DNA from: Antedon mediterranea
Taxonomy: Eukaryota > Echinodermata > Crinoidea > Comatulida > Antedonidae
Direction of reading: 5' to 3'
Assembly: GCF_964355755.1 (NCBI RefSeq)
Contig: NC_092675.1
Coordinates: 1,245,001-1,309,000 of the forward strand
Length of the DNA: 64,000 nt
Each line of letters opens with the position of its first letter. Position 1 is the stretch's first letter. This document shows, piece after piece, positions 24,601 to 32,800 of this stretch. The translations under genes were made by a program, and so were the position numbers. Under the pieces are notes generated by a model. It had not been told where the DNA came from. It made no database searches and was given only the letters and a program-made list of their open reading frames with translations.

Positions 24601-25669
24601 CACTAGGACAACTACCCACTAGGACAACTACCCACTAGGACAACTACCCACTAGGACAACTACCCACTAGGACAACTACCCACTAGGACAACTACCCACT
24701 AGGACAACTACCCACTAGGACAACTACCCACTAGGACAACTACCCACTAGGACAACTACCCACTAGGACAACTACCCACTAGGACAACTACCCACTAGGA
24801 CAACTACGCATTGCAGTGAACCACCAATATCTTTCTCTGTATTTATGTCCATTTATGCATTACATCATTCCGTTAATTAATCACGCATAACGGAGAGTAA
24901 CTATCGCAAAACCATATAAAAAGTTTACAAAAGAGGTTGTTTAGATGTCAAAGAAAAAAATATTCTCTTCTCTCAAAGTAGAGTTTCTCCAACAGCTAAT
25001 AATATAATTATAAAAGAAACGTTTGTCGTGTTAATGCTGTGGGTTTCAAAATACCATATAAATATTATGCCAAATAATAATTATGTTGGTAATAATCTCA
25101 TACAACATATGGAGTGGACAGAATTAACTACTAAATATTTAATCGTTATTTAAGCTTACTTCCTACGTATACATATGTTCCATGCCATGACGAATCAGGT
25201 AAATAACAATGATATTGATCTTTGTAATTTGCCATCGTTAAGTTCTGTAACCTTAGCATAGCCTCTGAGTCTGATATGATATCTATCTTCGATGGGTCTA
25301 TTCTATCAGTATCTTTACCAAAACTAGTCGTCCATATGATATCTCTTGAGGTATACGTGGTTGATGCATCTAATGTACAAATCATATTTAAATCTGATCC
25401 AGTAGCTACGATAGGGTCCATCGGTGTCATGATCACTAAAAAATAAAATGTTTGTTTAAGAAACTTTAGAACAAGATGTCTCCCTTGTATTAAAATATCA
25501 TCCAAATTTGTTTTCGCAATAAGAATTAATGGTAGAATCTTTTCATGATATTTTTATAAACTAATATTATTATTAGAAAGTACGAAAAAGTATTTGTTTT
25601 ACCTGCACGGGCGCTGGCCTGATATAGTTGTTGAAAACATAAGCCGATAAGTATATATAGTGTAGTCAT
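7584..25669 (-). CDS. gp130-like class I cytokine receptor with three cytokine-binding modules (fused D-E-F gene model)
   Basis: One signal-peptide exon at 25.67 kb and one TM exon plus tail at 8.4-7.6 kb enclose three successive modules. Coding exons: 25603-25669, 25160-25435, 23129-23252, 22312-22460, 21955-22112, 21293-21443, 20783-20862, 17963-18083, 15383-15466, 14562-14831, 13795-13921, 13144-13310, 12848-13005, 12112-12268, 11306-11432, 10924-11090, 10566-10717, 10081-10231, 9780-9911, 9360-9533, 8773-8844, 8313-8446, 7584-8099. All have GT/AG borders and sum to 3714 nt (1237 aa) with no internal stop. Both inter-module junctions are phase 1. Predicted: type I surface receptor signalling through JAK at box 1 RSWPEPR. 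Competing model: D alone is secreted (stop just after the donor at 15383) and E-F is a second gene starting at a possible signal exon at 15096-15190. Exons are near certain; the fusion is inference. Confidence 0.55.
8773..8844 (-). CDS. candidate stalk exon of module F
   Basis: A 72-nt phase 1-to-1 exon between FN3 and TM. The acceptor is tatccttcag, the peptide begins VPSSPDIDHVTG and ends TTRTK, and the donor is gtaatg. Including or skipping it keeps the frame. It stands where A and B have two further FN3 domains. Confidence 0.4.
11555..11673 (-). pseudogene. 3' half of an Ig-like exon, 5' half lost at a SINE insertion
   Basis: The minus strand encodes SDSVAMVTLQNLTG ... KYHCRLPDS ... ELHIG with a good donor (gtaagtt). 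It matches the second half of the Ig exons of B, C, D and E (SDSEAMLRLQNLTMAN, YHCYLPDS). Homology stops exactly where a tRNA-SINE begins at about 11676. I could not find the missing first half or its acceptor on the far side of the SINE. The parent exon is phase 1 at both ends, so skipping it keeps the frame from module E into module F. Confidence 0.8.
11674..11960 (+). mobile_element. tRNA-derived SINE, family I (full copy, inside an Ig exon)
   Basis: The head has a Leu/Ser-type tRNA layout: GGAGTGAG start, A box around tggccgagcggtt, B box ggggttcgagact, closing ctcactcc that pairs with the start. The body (cttctcggataaggac, cctagtacatctttcg, cccggtgta, gggagaccag) continues to about 11960. 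Other copies are at 29983-30232 and 12486-12640. Confidence 0.8.
12112..14831 (-). CDS. module E: Ig plus cytokine-binding pair, no TM or tail of its own
   Basis: Five exons: Ig-like 14562-14831 (starts NTIAPLNPI when joined to D), domain 1 13795-13921 (NCFSTNIVDYWCEW) and 13144-13310, domain 2 12848-13005 and 12112-12268 (REWSDWGPTYQG). All borders and phases match the other receptors, so the module is intact. The next exon to the left is the broken Ig exon of module F. A possible separate signal peptide lies at 15096-15190 (starts MMHEYLKIR, hydrophobic, donor in phase 1). It resembles neither of its neighbours' signal peptides and has no visible upstream acceptor. The intron 12269-12847 holds a SINE piece and a CTG/GAT triplet array. 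Confidence 0.8.
12486..12640 (+). mobile_element. tRNA-derived SINE, family I (truncated copy)
   Basis: Matches the family I head from gcagttaagacag through the B box region and the start of the body, then stops in a tat/ata stretch. It lies in the intron between the two WSDWG-domain exons of module E. Confidence 0.7.
12657..12783. repeat. ctg/gat triplet microsatellite in an intron
   Basis: About 125 bp of imperfect tgctgctgatgatg repeats, 65 bp from the donor of exon 12848-13005. It is intronic, since the exon border is clear. Confidence 0.85.
13665..13760 (-). repeat. fragment of the hammerhead-linked repeat family
   Basis: Its plus-strand sequence matches the reverse complement of the repeat at 57061-57170 (aacttttctggctg, cgttttgatttagcttttc, ccactgatacccacagca), so it lies in the opposite orientation. 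It is cut off before the segment that carries the ribozyme core in the other copies. Confidence 0.65.
14054..14204. mobile_element. MITE with cttggttctcactag ends
   Basis: The ends cttggttctcactaga and (reverse complement) tctagtgagaaccaag form terminal inverted repeats of 15-16 bp around 151 bp of non-coding DNA. It sits in the intron between the Ig and domain-1 exons of module E. Confidence 0.65.
15096..15190 (-). CDS. possible alternative signal-peptide exon for module E
   Basis: On the minus strand an ATG at 15190 opens a 31-codon frame (MMHEYLKIR, then a hydrophobic stretch ending ILLTYIT) that reaches a donor gtaaat in phase 1, the phase needed by the Ig exon at 14831. The signal exons of B, C and D have the same phase, but their sequences (MATFYIL, MAITLTV, MTTLYIL) are unrelated to this one. 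It may be chance. Confidence 0.25.
15383..25669 (-). CDS. module D: signal peptide, Ig, cytokine-binding pair, one 3-exon FN3 domain
   Basis: A signal peptide starting MTTLYILIGLCF (25603-25669) is followed by an Ig-like exon (25160-25435), then cytokine-receptor domain 1 in two exons (23129-23252 with C-x9-C-x-W; 22312-22460), domain 2 in two exons (21955-22112; 21293-21443 ending NDWSDWGPTYSAQ), and an FN3 domain in three exons (20783-20862, 17963-18083, 15383-15466). The last exon ends early compared with its homologue in receptor B. Reading past its donor gives a TGA four codons later (KKQISKFA then stop), so unspliced RNA would encode a secreted receptor. Introns are inflated by two satellites, a LINE piece and tandem Helitron-like units. 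No TM exon lies between this module and the next. Confidence 0.8.
15563..17833. repeat. 32-bp satellite array, about 71 copies, in an intron
   Basis: A near-perfect head-to-tail array. The unit contains acacgggtacgtgtgtacct followed by gaattcaattca. A few units are 31 bp (one a missing) or shorter, near the start and around 17060-17640. Each unit holds an EcoRI site and a ggtac/gtacc inverted pair with a 4-nt spacer. It lies between the second and third exons of the module D FN3 domain. No spacers, so not CRISPR. Confidence 0.97.
18126..20703. mobile_element. two tandem Helitron/Helentron-like units
   Basis: Unit 1 (about 18126-19572) and unit 2 (about 19573-20703) share a start (tataaatttacgtaagg, cggtaaatcgcgcgtt), a middle (ggatgcttcgcattt, cgatgaatg), and an end (gtattcgagaaccatct). 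Unit 1 ends in an inverted repeat (ctagatggtacgc ... gcgtaccatctag) and both end at ctag followed by t. Tandem copies and a ctag|t end fit rolling-circle elements. No Rep/helicase ORF is present, so they are non-autonomous. They sit between the first two exons of the module D FN3 domain. Confidence 0.5.
21528..21650 (-). repeat. interspersed repeat, reverse copy of the one at 28.5 kb
   Basis: Shares ggccatatacatggctgcag, a run of gaccaaccgaccaac, and the tag gcgcgtgctcaagttag region with 28540-28695, in the opposite orientation. The family is not recognised. Confidence 0.6.
22501..22835 (+). mobile_element. LINE 3' fragment (C-terminal end of reverse transcriptase ORF)
   Basis: The plus strand encodes SYGHRAISYAAPMLWNSLPN ... 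FKRLLKKHI, the typical C-terminal signature of L2/CR1/Jockey-type LINE ORF2 (R-A-x-S-x-A-A-P-x-L-W-N-S-L-P). The 3' tail after the stop (acgcttagaggttttacaac, ggcgctatagaaat) resembles L2-type ends. It is strongly 5'-truncated and lies 40 bp from exon 22312-22460 of module D. Confidence 0.75.
23776..24807. repeat. 16-bp satellite array in an intron
   Basis: From about 23868 the unit ctaggacaactaccca repeats without visible error for about 59 copies. About five diverged copies (ccggacaactatcac and similar) precede it from 23776. It lies between the Ig and domain-1 exons of module D. The DNA just right of it (cagtgaaccac, cattacatcatt) also occurs at 33.69-33.78 kb in receptor C, where no array is present. 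Confidence 0.97.
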
Positions 25670-25995
25670 GGTTAATAATTTTATTTGCTAAAACAAAAAC
25701 AATAAAATGGTGAAGTTCATTTGAATATAGTAGTCATGGCAATTTTGCAACAGACAATCCGATCCTCTTTAACAATATACTGTACAGCTGCAAGTGTACG
25801 CCTATGTCTTAAGAAGTGCTAAAACATGAAACAGGTAAACAATATTCTCGAACTAAAATAGTGACTGAACATGACCGTATTCTGTACTAAAATAAGTGTT
25901 AACAAATGTTGAATATATACTCTACACAATATATTAGTAAATGTATTAAAAAATTACTTACTACCATTTTTATCATTAATATCATTAATACAAAT

Positions 25996-26140
25996 AAATT
26001 CTAAACCGCCCGGTGATATACTGAAAATTAATTAATTTAGAAACGATAAAGATGAGGAAATCTGTGAGAATGAGATTCGAACTTGAAACCTTGTGTTTGA
26101 TGTGCAGATGTCGTAAACATTGAACAATACCATGAAAGCC
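25996..26140 (-). mobile_element. tRNA-derived SINE, family II (degraded copy)
   Basis: The body (ctaaaccgcccggtgatata ... gaggaaatctgtgagaatgag) matches 6377-6455. The tRNA head is recognisable (gtgcagatgtcgtaaacatt) but has lost its stems. It lies upstream of the module D signal exon, in the probable 5'UTR intron. Confidence 0.7.
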
Positions 26141-27505
26141 ACAATGGTTTATTGTTTATAAGTATATTCTCTATTATTAATGTATAATTCAGTAAAGGAT
26201 GACTGTTGAAATGAAGGATTTATTTGTCAAATAAAATAAACATTGAATGTAGTCTACCTAAATATCATTTACTGGTAAAGTTCATGAACTCTTACCGATA
26301 GATATACTTATATTAGATAATAGATAGATAAACTTAATTTAATATTTAATAACAGAAAAAAAATAATAAAGAAATATTATATTTTAATAATTTAAATGAA
26401 TCAATATGTATAACATACTTCTTCAAACAAGAGCTCACGTTTACATAATGTGATAATATAATATAGTATAACACTGTGTATTATTCAGCGCTGAGCCGAG
26501 TTATAAATTAAAATTTTAAAAACAGAAACGAAACGAAAATAACGGCTTTTTATATTTAAAAAATTAACTGTTTTATTCGATCTAGTTTTTGGAAAAAATA
26601 ATTTATTTCATTCCCGAGATATTGGGAGAATTAGGCCTATTAAATTAGAAACAAACTTAATTAATTTATCTTTACTCTAGTTCTCTCTTTTTACTCTTGA
26701 ATTAATTTGTTCATTTGTTCAAGGAAGCCATAAATATAGGCCTATAATATGAATGAAGTGATTGTTGTCTACTTCTGAGAATGGTTTGACGTAACGATTC
26801 AGGAAATGGTTAACCACCACGCATCATACATAATACAGTTCAGCATATACAATCAAGATGTATTAAAATCGTTACAACAGATGGACAACAATCGTTTCTC
26901 AAATAATGTACCAAAGTACAATTAATAAACAAAAACCGGATGAATATATTTTTCAACGTGGTTTCTAATACGATTAATATTTACTTATTTCTTCATGTAG
27001 TAAACACACTGTTGCTGGTTTGCACACATTAAATAGACAAGCAATATCTACATGTGAATTGTGATATATATTTAGCTTTAACCTAACATACGTAAATAAT
27101 TTACCTGTGTTATTAGAATTTACAAAACAGTTTACAATGTTATCATAGAAATACAATGTTATAAATCATTCCTTCGTGATTAGTATTAACGTTATACAGT
27201 AATAAGATAAGTCCTTAAAATAAATTAAAATATCAAAATACAAAATCTAAATAATATCGTACATCTCTATCATAATTATGTTAAGTATGTTGCTGAAAGA
27301 TCCAGTTTCAGAATATTCCATTCAAAGATAGGGGTAGAATAAAATTAAATAAAAACTATACTTACTTGCAAATGTAAGTTTACTACGAAATGAACAACAT
27401 CAAATATTTAAGTTTATTTAAACTAGCATGTGTCTCCATGAACTATACATCCATACATGAACGCAGTAATGGTAAATGAGTTTAACGAATGTTAAATAGT
27501 AGTAA
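26141..27505. other. AT-rich upstream region / probable 5'UTR intron of the D gene
   Basis: No coding exon seen. A potential donor (gcaa then gtaagtatag on the minus strand) lies at about 27366. The acceptor just before the D start codon (tttttagc-type, at about 25686) implies at least one upstream non-coding exon. Confidence 0.4.
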
Positions 27506-27509
27506 AAGT

Positions 27510-27562
27510 TAGCCTGGTGCGCATGCGTCTGAATCAGGAATGCTCAATACCAGGAAAATGGC
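27510..27562 (-). promoter_or_regulatory. candidate promoter block upstream of the D gene
   Basis: Contains ctggtgcgcatgcgt at 27514-27528 and accaggaaaatgg at 27549-27561. The same two strings, in the same order and at similar spacing, lie upstream of receptor C at 36536-36594. The first resembles the palindromic NRF1 site TGCGCATGCGCA. Position relative to the transcription start is inferred. Confidence 0.4.
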
Positions 27563-28108
27563 AATTAGTCTTCCATGTTTCCCGTTCACATGTTATGTGT
27601 TTTTGAGATAAGATTAAAGCTAACACTAGTTTAAAGTTCAGAATGGTAGTCCATATTGACTGCTAACAAAAATATTAGTTATTAGGCCTATTATTAGTAT
27701 TACATTTTTCTCCAAAGTTTATTATTTGATTTTTCATCGCCATTTATACCAATTTATTGTAGTAATGTAGAATCATTCACGTTTGCCCTACTATTAGATA
27801 TGTATTTAGAAATTGAATTGAAAATTGAACCTGCATTGGAACACGGTACTAAACTATCCAAACCTAGGAATTTGTTACATAACCTTATATATTATTAACC
27901 TGAATCAAACAACTATTAATTGCTATCATCTAGGCCTAATAATATAGTTGAAATAAAGTTAGGAATAAAGATTCTCTACAAGTAAGCATGTTTTATTGCG
28001 TTGCAATAAATACTCCTATTGCAGTTAATGAAAGGGTCCGTACCGGCATAGTACCGTATAAAATAATTAATGTTCATGAATGCAATGGTACAAATAACTT
28101 CATGATGA

Positions 28109-28226
28109 TACAGTCAACTCTCCCAATACCGGACTCTCTGAAAATCAGAAACTCTCCAAATACCAGACTTTTCGGAAACATACTTGACCAGCCCAAAGGT
28201 GTCTGATATTGGGAGAGTTGACTGTA
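28109..28226. mobile_element. Tc1/mariner-pogo type MITE with TA target duplication
   Basis: The ends cagtcaactctcccaatac and (reverse complement) cagtcaactctcccaatat, 114 bp apart, are flanked by TA on both sides. The cagt start and TA duplication fit the pogo/Tigger group. Non-coding. Confidence 0.8.
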
Positions 28227-28539
28227 TGACATTATCTTCCATCGAATGAAATTATTTGTTCCGTTGGACGGATATAAACCAACCGAAAAGGCAGCGCTCT
28301 AATTTTGGACGCGGAATAGAACAATTATAGACGGCGCATAGCGCCACACTACAGGCTGATTTTTCAACGCGATCAGTCAAAAACCTCGTGTCACACATTC
28401 CAGTTGTTCACTGTGTAACTAAGACGTAAAAGTTCAATAGAGTAGTTATTGAATATCATGTGATAAAACGACAATAATCAACTCGAGTGTGTTAATAATC
28501 ATCATTCACCATTCACCGAATCTGTGTTCGCTTACCGTT

Positions 28540-28700
28540 TTTAGTCGTGTGCAAACGCGACTTTACAGCTCACTATGTCGGTGCAAACGCGACTTTACAG
28601 CTCACTATGTCGGTCGGCTGATCGGTCGGTTGGTCGGTCGGTCGGTAAATACTAACTCAAATTTGAGCACACGACTGCAGCCATGTATATGGCCTTGTTC
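28540..28700 (+). repeat. interspersed repeat with internal duplication and ggtc run
   Basis: gcgactttacagctcactat is present twice (28556 and 28589), followed by a (ggtcggt)n-like run and tgcagccatgtatatggcc. A reverse copy is at 21528-21650. Confidence 0.6.
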
Positions 28701-29372
28701 CTTAATAATGAGTAGAATACACACGTTTTAAGTACAAAAATAAAATATTTATTCAGTATACATTATGGCTAAGACTAGACTAGACTTTTAACCAAGGCTA
28801 GACTTTTAACCAAGACCATTAATAGCAACAAATTCCCAAAGAAGCTGCAGTACATTTACTTATAAATATTCTTCTTACAATTGGCTCCATATCAATCAAT
28901 TTTAATTTTCAGTTCATCTCTCAGTCAAAGATATATGTGGTTATGTTTATAGTACTACACAATACAAATGCAACATTAATACGATAAAAGTATTAAAGAA
29001 AAATATTTCACATAATGTGTTTGCATTGTGTACGGCTATCTTACACTAATTAAGCATTATATTATACAATTTTCTTTTAAAATACAAATTTACATACTTA
29101 AGTTTCTTATCGTAGGATATTAAGCATAAATAATTGTATACAATATTCTTTTTTAAAAACAAATCTATAATCTATATTAGATAAATACAACTGTACTACT
29201 GCACCCTGTATGCCACTTTACCTCCATTATTTTAGCGTTAATTCGTTATTAAATTATTCAAAACCATGTCCGCTCTTAATGGCTTTGATGAGGAACTTTT
29301 TCCGTTTTAATCATCAAACAGAGCACTTTAAGAATTATTACTATCATAAAGAATTGATAGTAGACACTGATT
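28701..29372. other. 3' flank / probable 3'UTR of receptor C
   Basis: No gene recognised. Minus-strand AATAAA motifs occur (for example about 28748), so the 3'UTR may be long. Confidence 0.4.
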
Positions 29373-29858
29373 TTAACTTGAGTGAAGTGTAGGCTTTTGG
29401 TTTGGTAACATTGGTACGTACCCACAGTCTTCGCTTGTAGATGGTATAATTGACTCAATGGTTGAAGTGGAGGGCATATTGGTGTATGATTCAGAATTTG
29501 AGGTATCAGTCGTATAATCGGAAACAAACTCTTCGTTTATTTCGTTCCCTGGAGGATACTGATAACACATCTCACCATTTACAAAGTTACCTGCGTAGTT
29601 AATGTGAAAAAATGCCTTTCCCATATTTTCATTTTCTCTATTTATACCCTGTTGTGCTGGATAAAATGTATCATCATAATTATTAAGTTCATTCTTATAT
29701 GAAGTTTTCTCTTCTATTTGAGAAAAATTCGACATATCATGGAATCCTTGATCAGAGCTTGCTGTGCTTCCGATTGTGCTTTTGTTATTCGGTCTTTTCT
29801 TAAGTTCATCAAACGTTTCTTTCTCTGTTGGAGGAGGGGACAGTTCAGGATCAATCAC
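29373..29858 (-). CDS. receptor C cytoplasmic tail exon
   Basis: Starts VIDPELSPPPTEKETFDEL right after box 1. Shared with A and B: EKExFDxLKxRPN, SSDQGFHDMS, FYPxxQ, INYxGNFVxGE and a GYVP tyrosine. The C-terminal element DDYSQMEI ... FLDNI found in A and B is absent, because the frame ends shortly after GYVPM. This is either a genuine short form or a truncation by an earlier stop. Confidence 0.85.
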   Translation of the reverse strand: MIDPELSPPPTEKETFDELKKRPNNKSTIGSTASSDQGFHDMSNFSQIEEKTSYKNELNNYDDTFYPAQQGINRENENMGKAFFHINYAGNFVNGEMCYQYPPGNEINEEFVSDYTTDTSNSESYTNMPSTSTIESIIPSTSEDCGYVPMLPNQKPTLHSS

Positions 29859-32800
29859 CTTAGAGTATAAAAAGAAGATTTCAAGTGAAAGGAATTGAAA
29901 CTCTATTTCAAACATACATTACCCTTAGCCCTAATCCACTCAATAAACATCGTTAGAACAAATGTTTTGATGATCTTTGCCTTTGAGTAGCTGAGTAGTT
30001 AAGACGGTGGAACCGTAATTACTTAGCCCTAACATCGGCAAGAGTGCGAGGCTCACTCACTCCATGGTTTATGGTGATAGAACAAGTCTTCTCGGATAAG
30101 GACGTAGGTCCAGTGTACACACCTAGCTCATTTGCACCTAGTACATCTTTCGGGTTATCCCGGTGTACTAGTACATCACAACCACTGATCATAACTATGG
30201 GCCCTCTGGGAGACCAGTTTAGGTCGCCCAGTATAATTAAATAATAACAATTTCATAAAGGGTAGGTTTTAAAAAAAGGCAAAGCTTCTATATAATAATT
30301 TTTCAAGTTATAACGCCACATGATGTGTGATTGTACACTAATATACGAATACGGAAATAGTGAATAAACTATACTTACAACATGTGTGAATTTCGGTTCA
30401 GGCCACGGTTTAAAATATTTATCATGGTATTTATGTTTATAGATGTAGGCAATCAGTACAAATGTCAGTATTATGACAATTGGTATGAGGATATATAGAT
30501 AAATGGCTGAAGCTAGAATAAGAAATATATCGTTATTAGTATAATATATAGAGTGAGGTAGATACTACACCTTCTCTTATTATTTATAGGATGTTAAATG
30601 TAAAACAGGGTATTTTAATACCTATACCACCAAAGAACGACGTTTTATCTTTTTTTTATGGAAAATTGCGTTTGGGTTGATTTACAAATATTTTCATGAT
30701 CAAACTACAGTACCATTTGAGACCAAACGAATACTGTATCTAGAAAACCAAGCAACTGCCGCTTGTAAACAAAAGTTATATCGACAATATGAACATCTTT
30801 CAGTACAGTGACGGATAGACAATGCACATATATAATTTGTTTGTTCAATATGCCATTTTAATGTTAAATAATGTTACATTTTCATATTTTCTATAAGCAT
30901 ATGCATAAGTATCATACGGTATTTGTTAAGTTTATCTTTTAAATACACAACTTATATAATAACGTTTCAACAAAATGTATGTGTCCTATAGTCCTAAAGC
31001 TGAAGGTGATGATTGATAGTCAATTTTCAAAGTATAAACTGGTAGATTGAATTAAGAACTTACTTTCCTGGTTGATTTTCTTCGAAACAGGACTATGATA
31101 ACCCGTTTTTGCATCATTGCTGTCCGTCTTCGACGTCCATTGCATGGAAGTTGGGAGGTTTTCATGTAGGCCTACAGCTGTAGTCGTGTAAGTAGTTGTC
31201 TGTGCTAAAATCAAATAAATTAGAACTATTTTAATAAAAGCCTTTACAAAAAAAACTTGCATAAACCATGGACTGGTATGTTATACAAATAAGTGTGTAT
31301 ATATCTTCTTAAAGTATATTGTAAATACTGTACATTTTAGACAAGTTTACATTCTGAAAATTTGAGCCAAGTCCGAGTTGAGTAAAACGTTTTCGTAGCA
31401 AATTCCTCAACACAATCATTAGTCTACTCTCAGTAATAAATCAAATTTGTGCGAAAAGGGTCTAGCTCTAGATCTGATAGAAGGTTCTGGGTTCGAGAAC
31501 TACTTTCAAATGACTAATTATGTATGAGTAAATCAAAATTCAAATATCTTCTAACACAAAATCACTCTACAAAATAATAGATAACTTACCACCTTCATCA
31601 TTGCTGTCCGTATTTGACATCCATTGCATGGAGGTTTGGGGGTTTTCATGTACAGCTATAGGCATATAAGTATTTTGTGCTGAAATCAAATATAAATTAC
31701 ATCATTTTTCATTCTCTCACTGCCTCTCATTTTTATGTTAAACCATCGCCTGTTTTGACAATGTATATTTAATAAGCGAATAATCTTACAGTCTTAAAAG
31801 TAGTTTGATTAATTTCTTACCTGTTTCAGGATAAAAATAAATTTGGGTTGAAGCTTTTCCAAGAAAATTGGTAACATTTACCCTGAAACCATGGCCAATT
31901 CCAGAATTTAGATTAGCCTCATCGCCATCAAATGAAACTTTACACCCAAATTCACCAACCTTTTCAGGACACGTTTGCCAAGAACTTGAGAAAAATAAAA
32001 AAGAGAATTGAACGGTAAGAGGATTTGATTACATTTTGGCAGGTATGGCTTTATTTTATTTTTTCAAAATAATGTTACCCTTGTTTCATTTTATAATATT
32101 GTTTTGAAATATTTATGCATTAATACATATTAATGAATATTATAAAAAATATGAAATTATTATTATTAGTATCTGTATTGCTTAGGTTTAAAACCCATGC
32201 TTTCTAATTACATAGTTCTCAATGAGTCTTCATCAGAACAAGTATTTTCAAACAAAACTTTATCAATTCAACTATATTTAAGCACGGAGGCCAAAATCTA
32301 GTCTGGGTTCCAGACGGAGTTTTGTCTTAATATTAGTAAAAAGATAAATATTTTGGCACATATGGCGTTTCATACGTATACTACTTGATTTTGGATACTC
32401 CGTCTGGGGAAACACGCACAAGTCACGTGGTTTGACACCAAGAATTCTTGGTGCATACGATTATCCGGTTGACTAGTTTCAGCTGCATGCGATTGGCTAC
32501 TCACTCGTACACCGTTTTAATATTCATATTTCAGAATTTCAAAGACTCAACAACTAAGATGATGCGCATGCGCTATGTTACGTTTAGACAATGTGTACTT
32601 GGGTACATTTATGAAAGTTTCTGAAGGCTAGAAATTATTTTATATACCTAGTAGTCTGGTAAACATTTGATGGCATTTTTTCCCAAGAACATGAAACTCG
32701 TCTTGATATGATAGGCTATAGCTTCTCCGCAAATCAAACATTGAATGGATCATTTATTACGCGGAGATAATTTTGATTTAATTCCCACCCAGACCCTGTC

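Noticed and set aside
23776-24807. CRISPR-like array of 16-bp repeats
   Set aside because: Same reason: head-to-tail units with no spacers.
32300-32415. Inverted pair around the words ccagacggag and ctccgtctgg
   Set aside because: Arms are only about 12 bp and diverged, with no flanking duplication; too weak to call an element.
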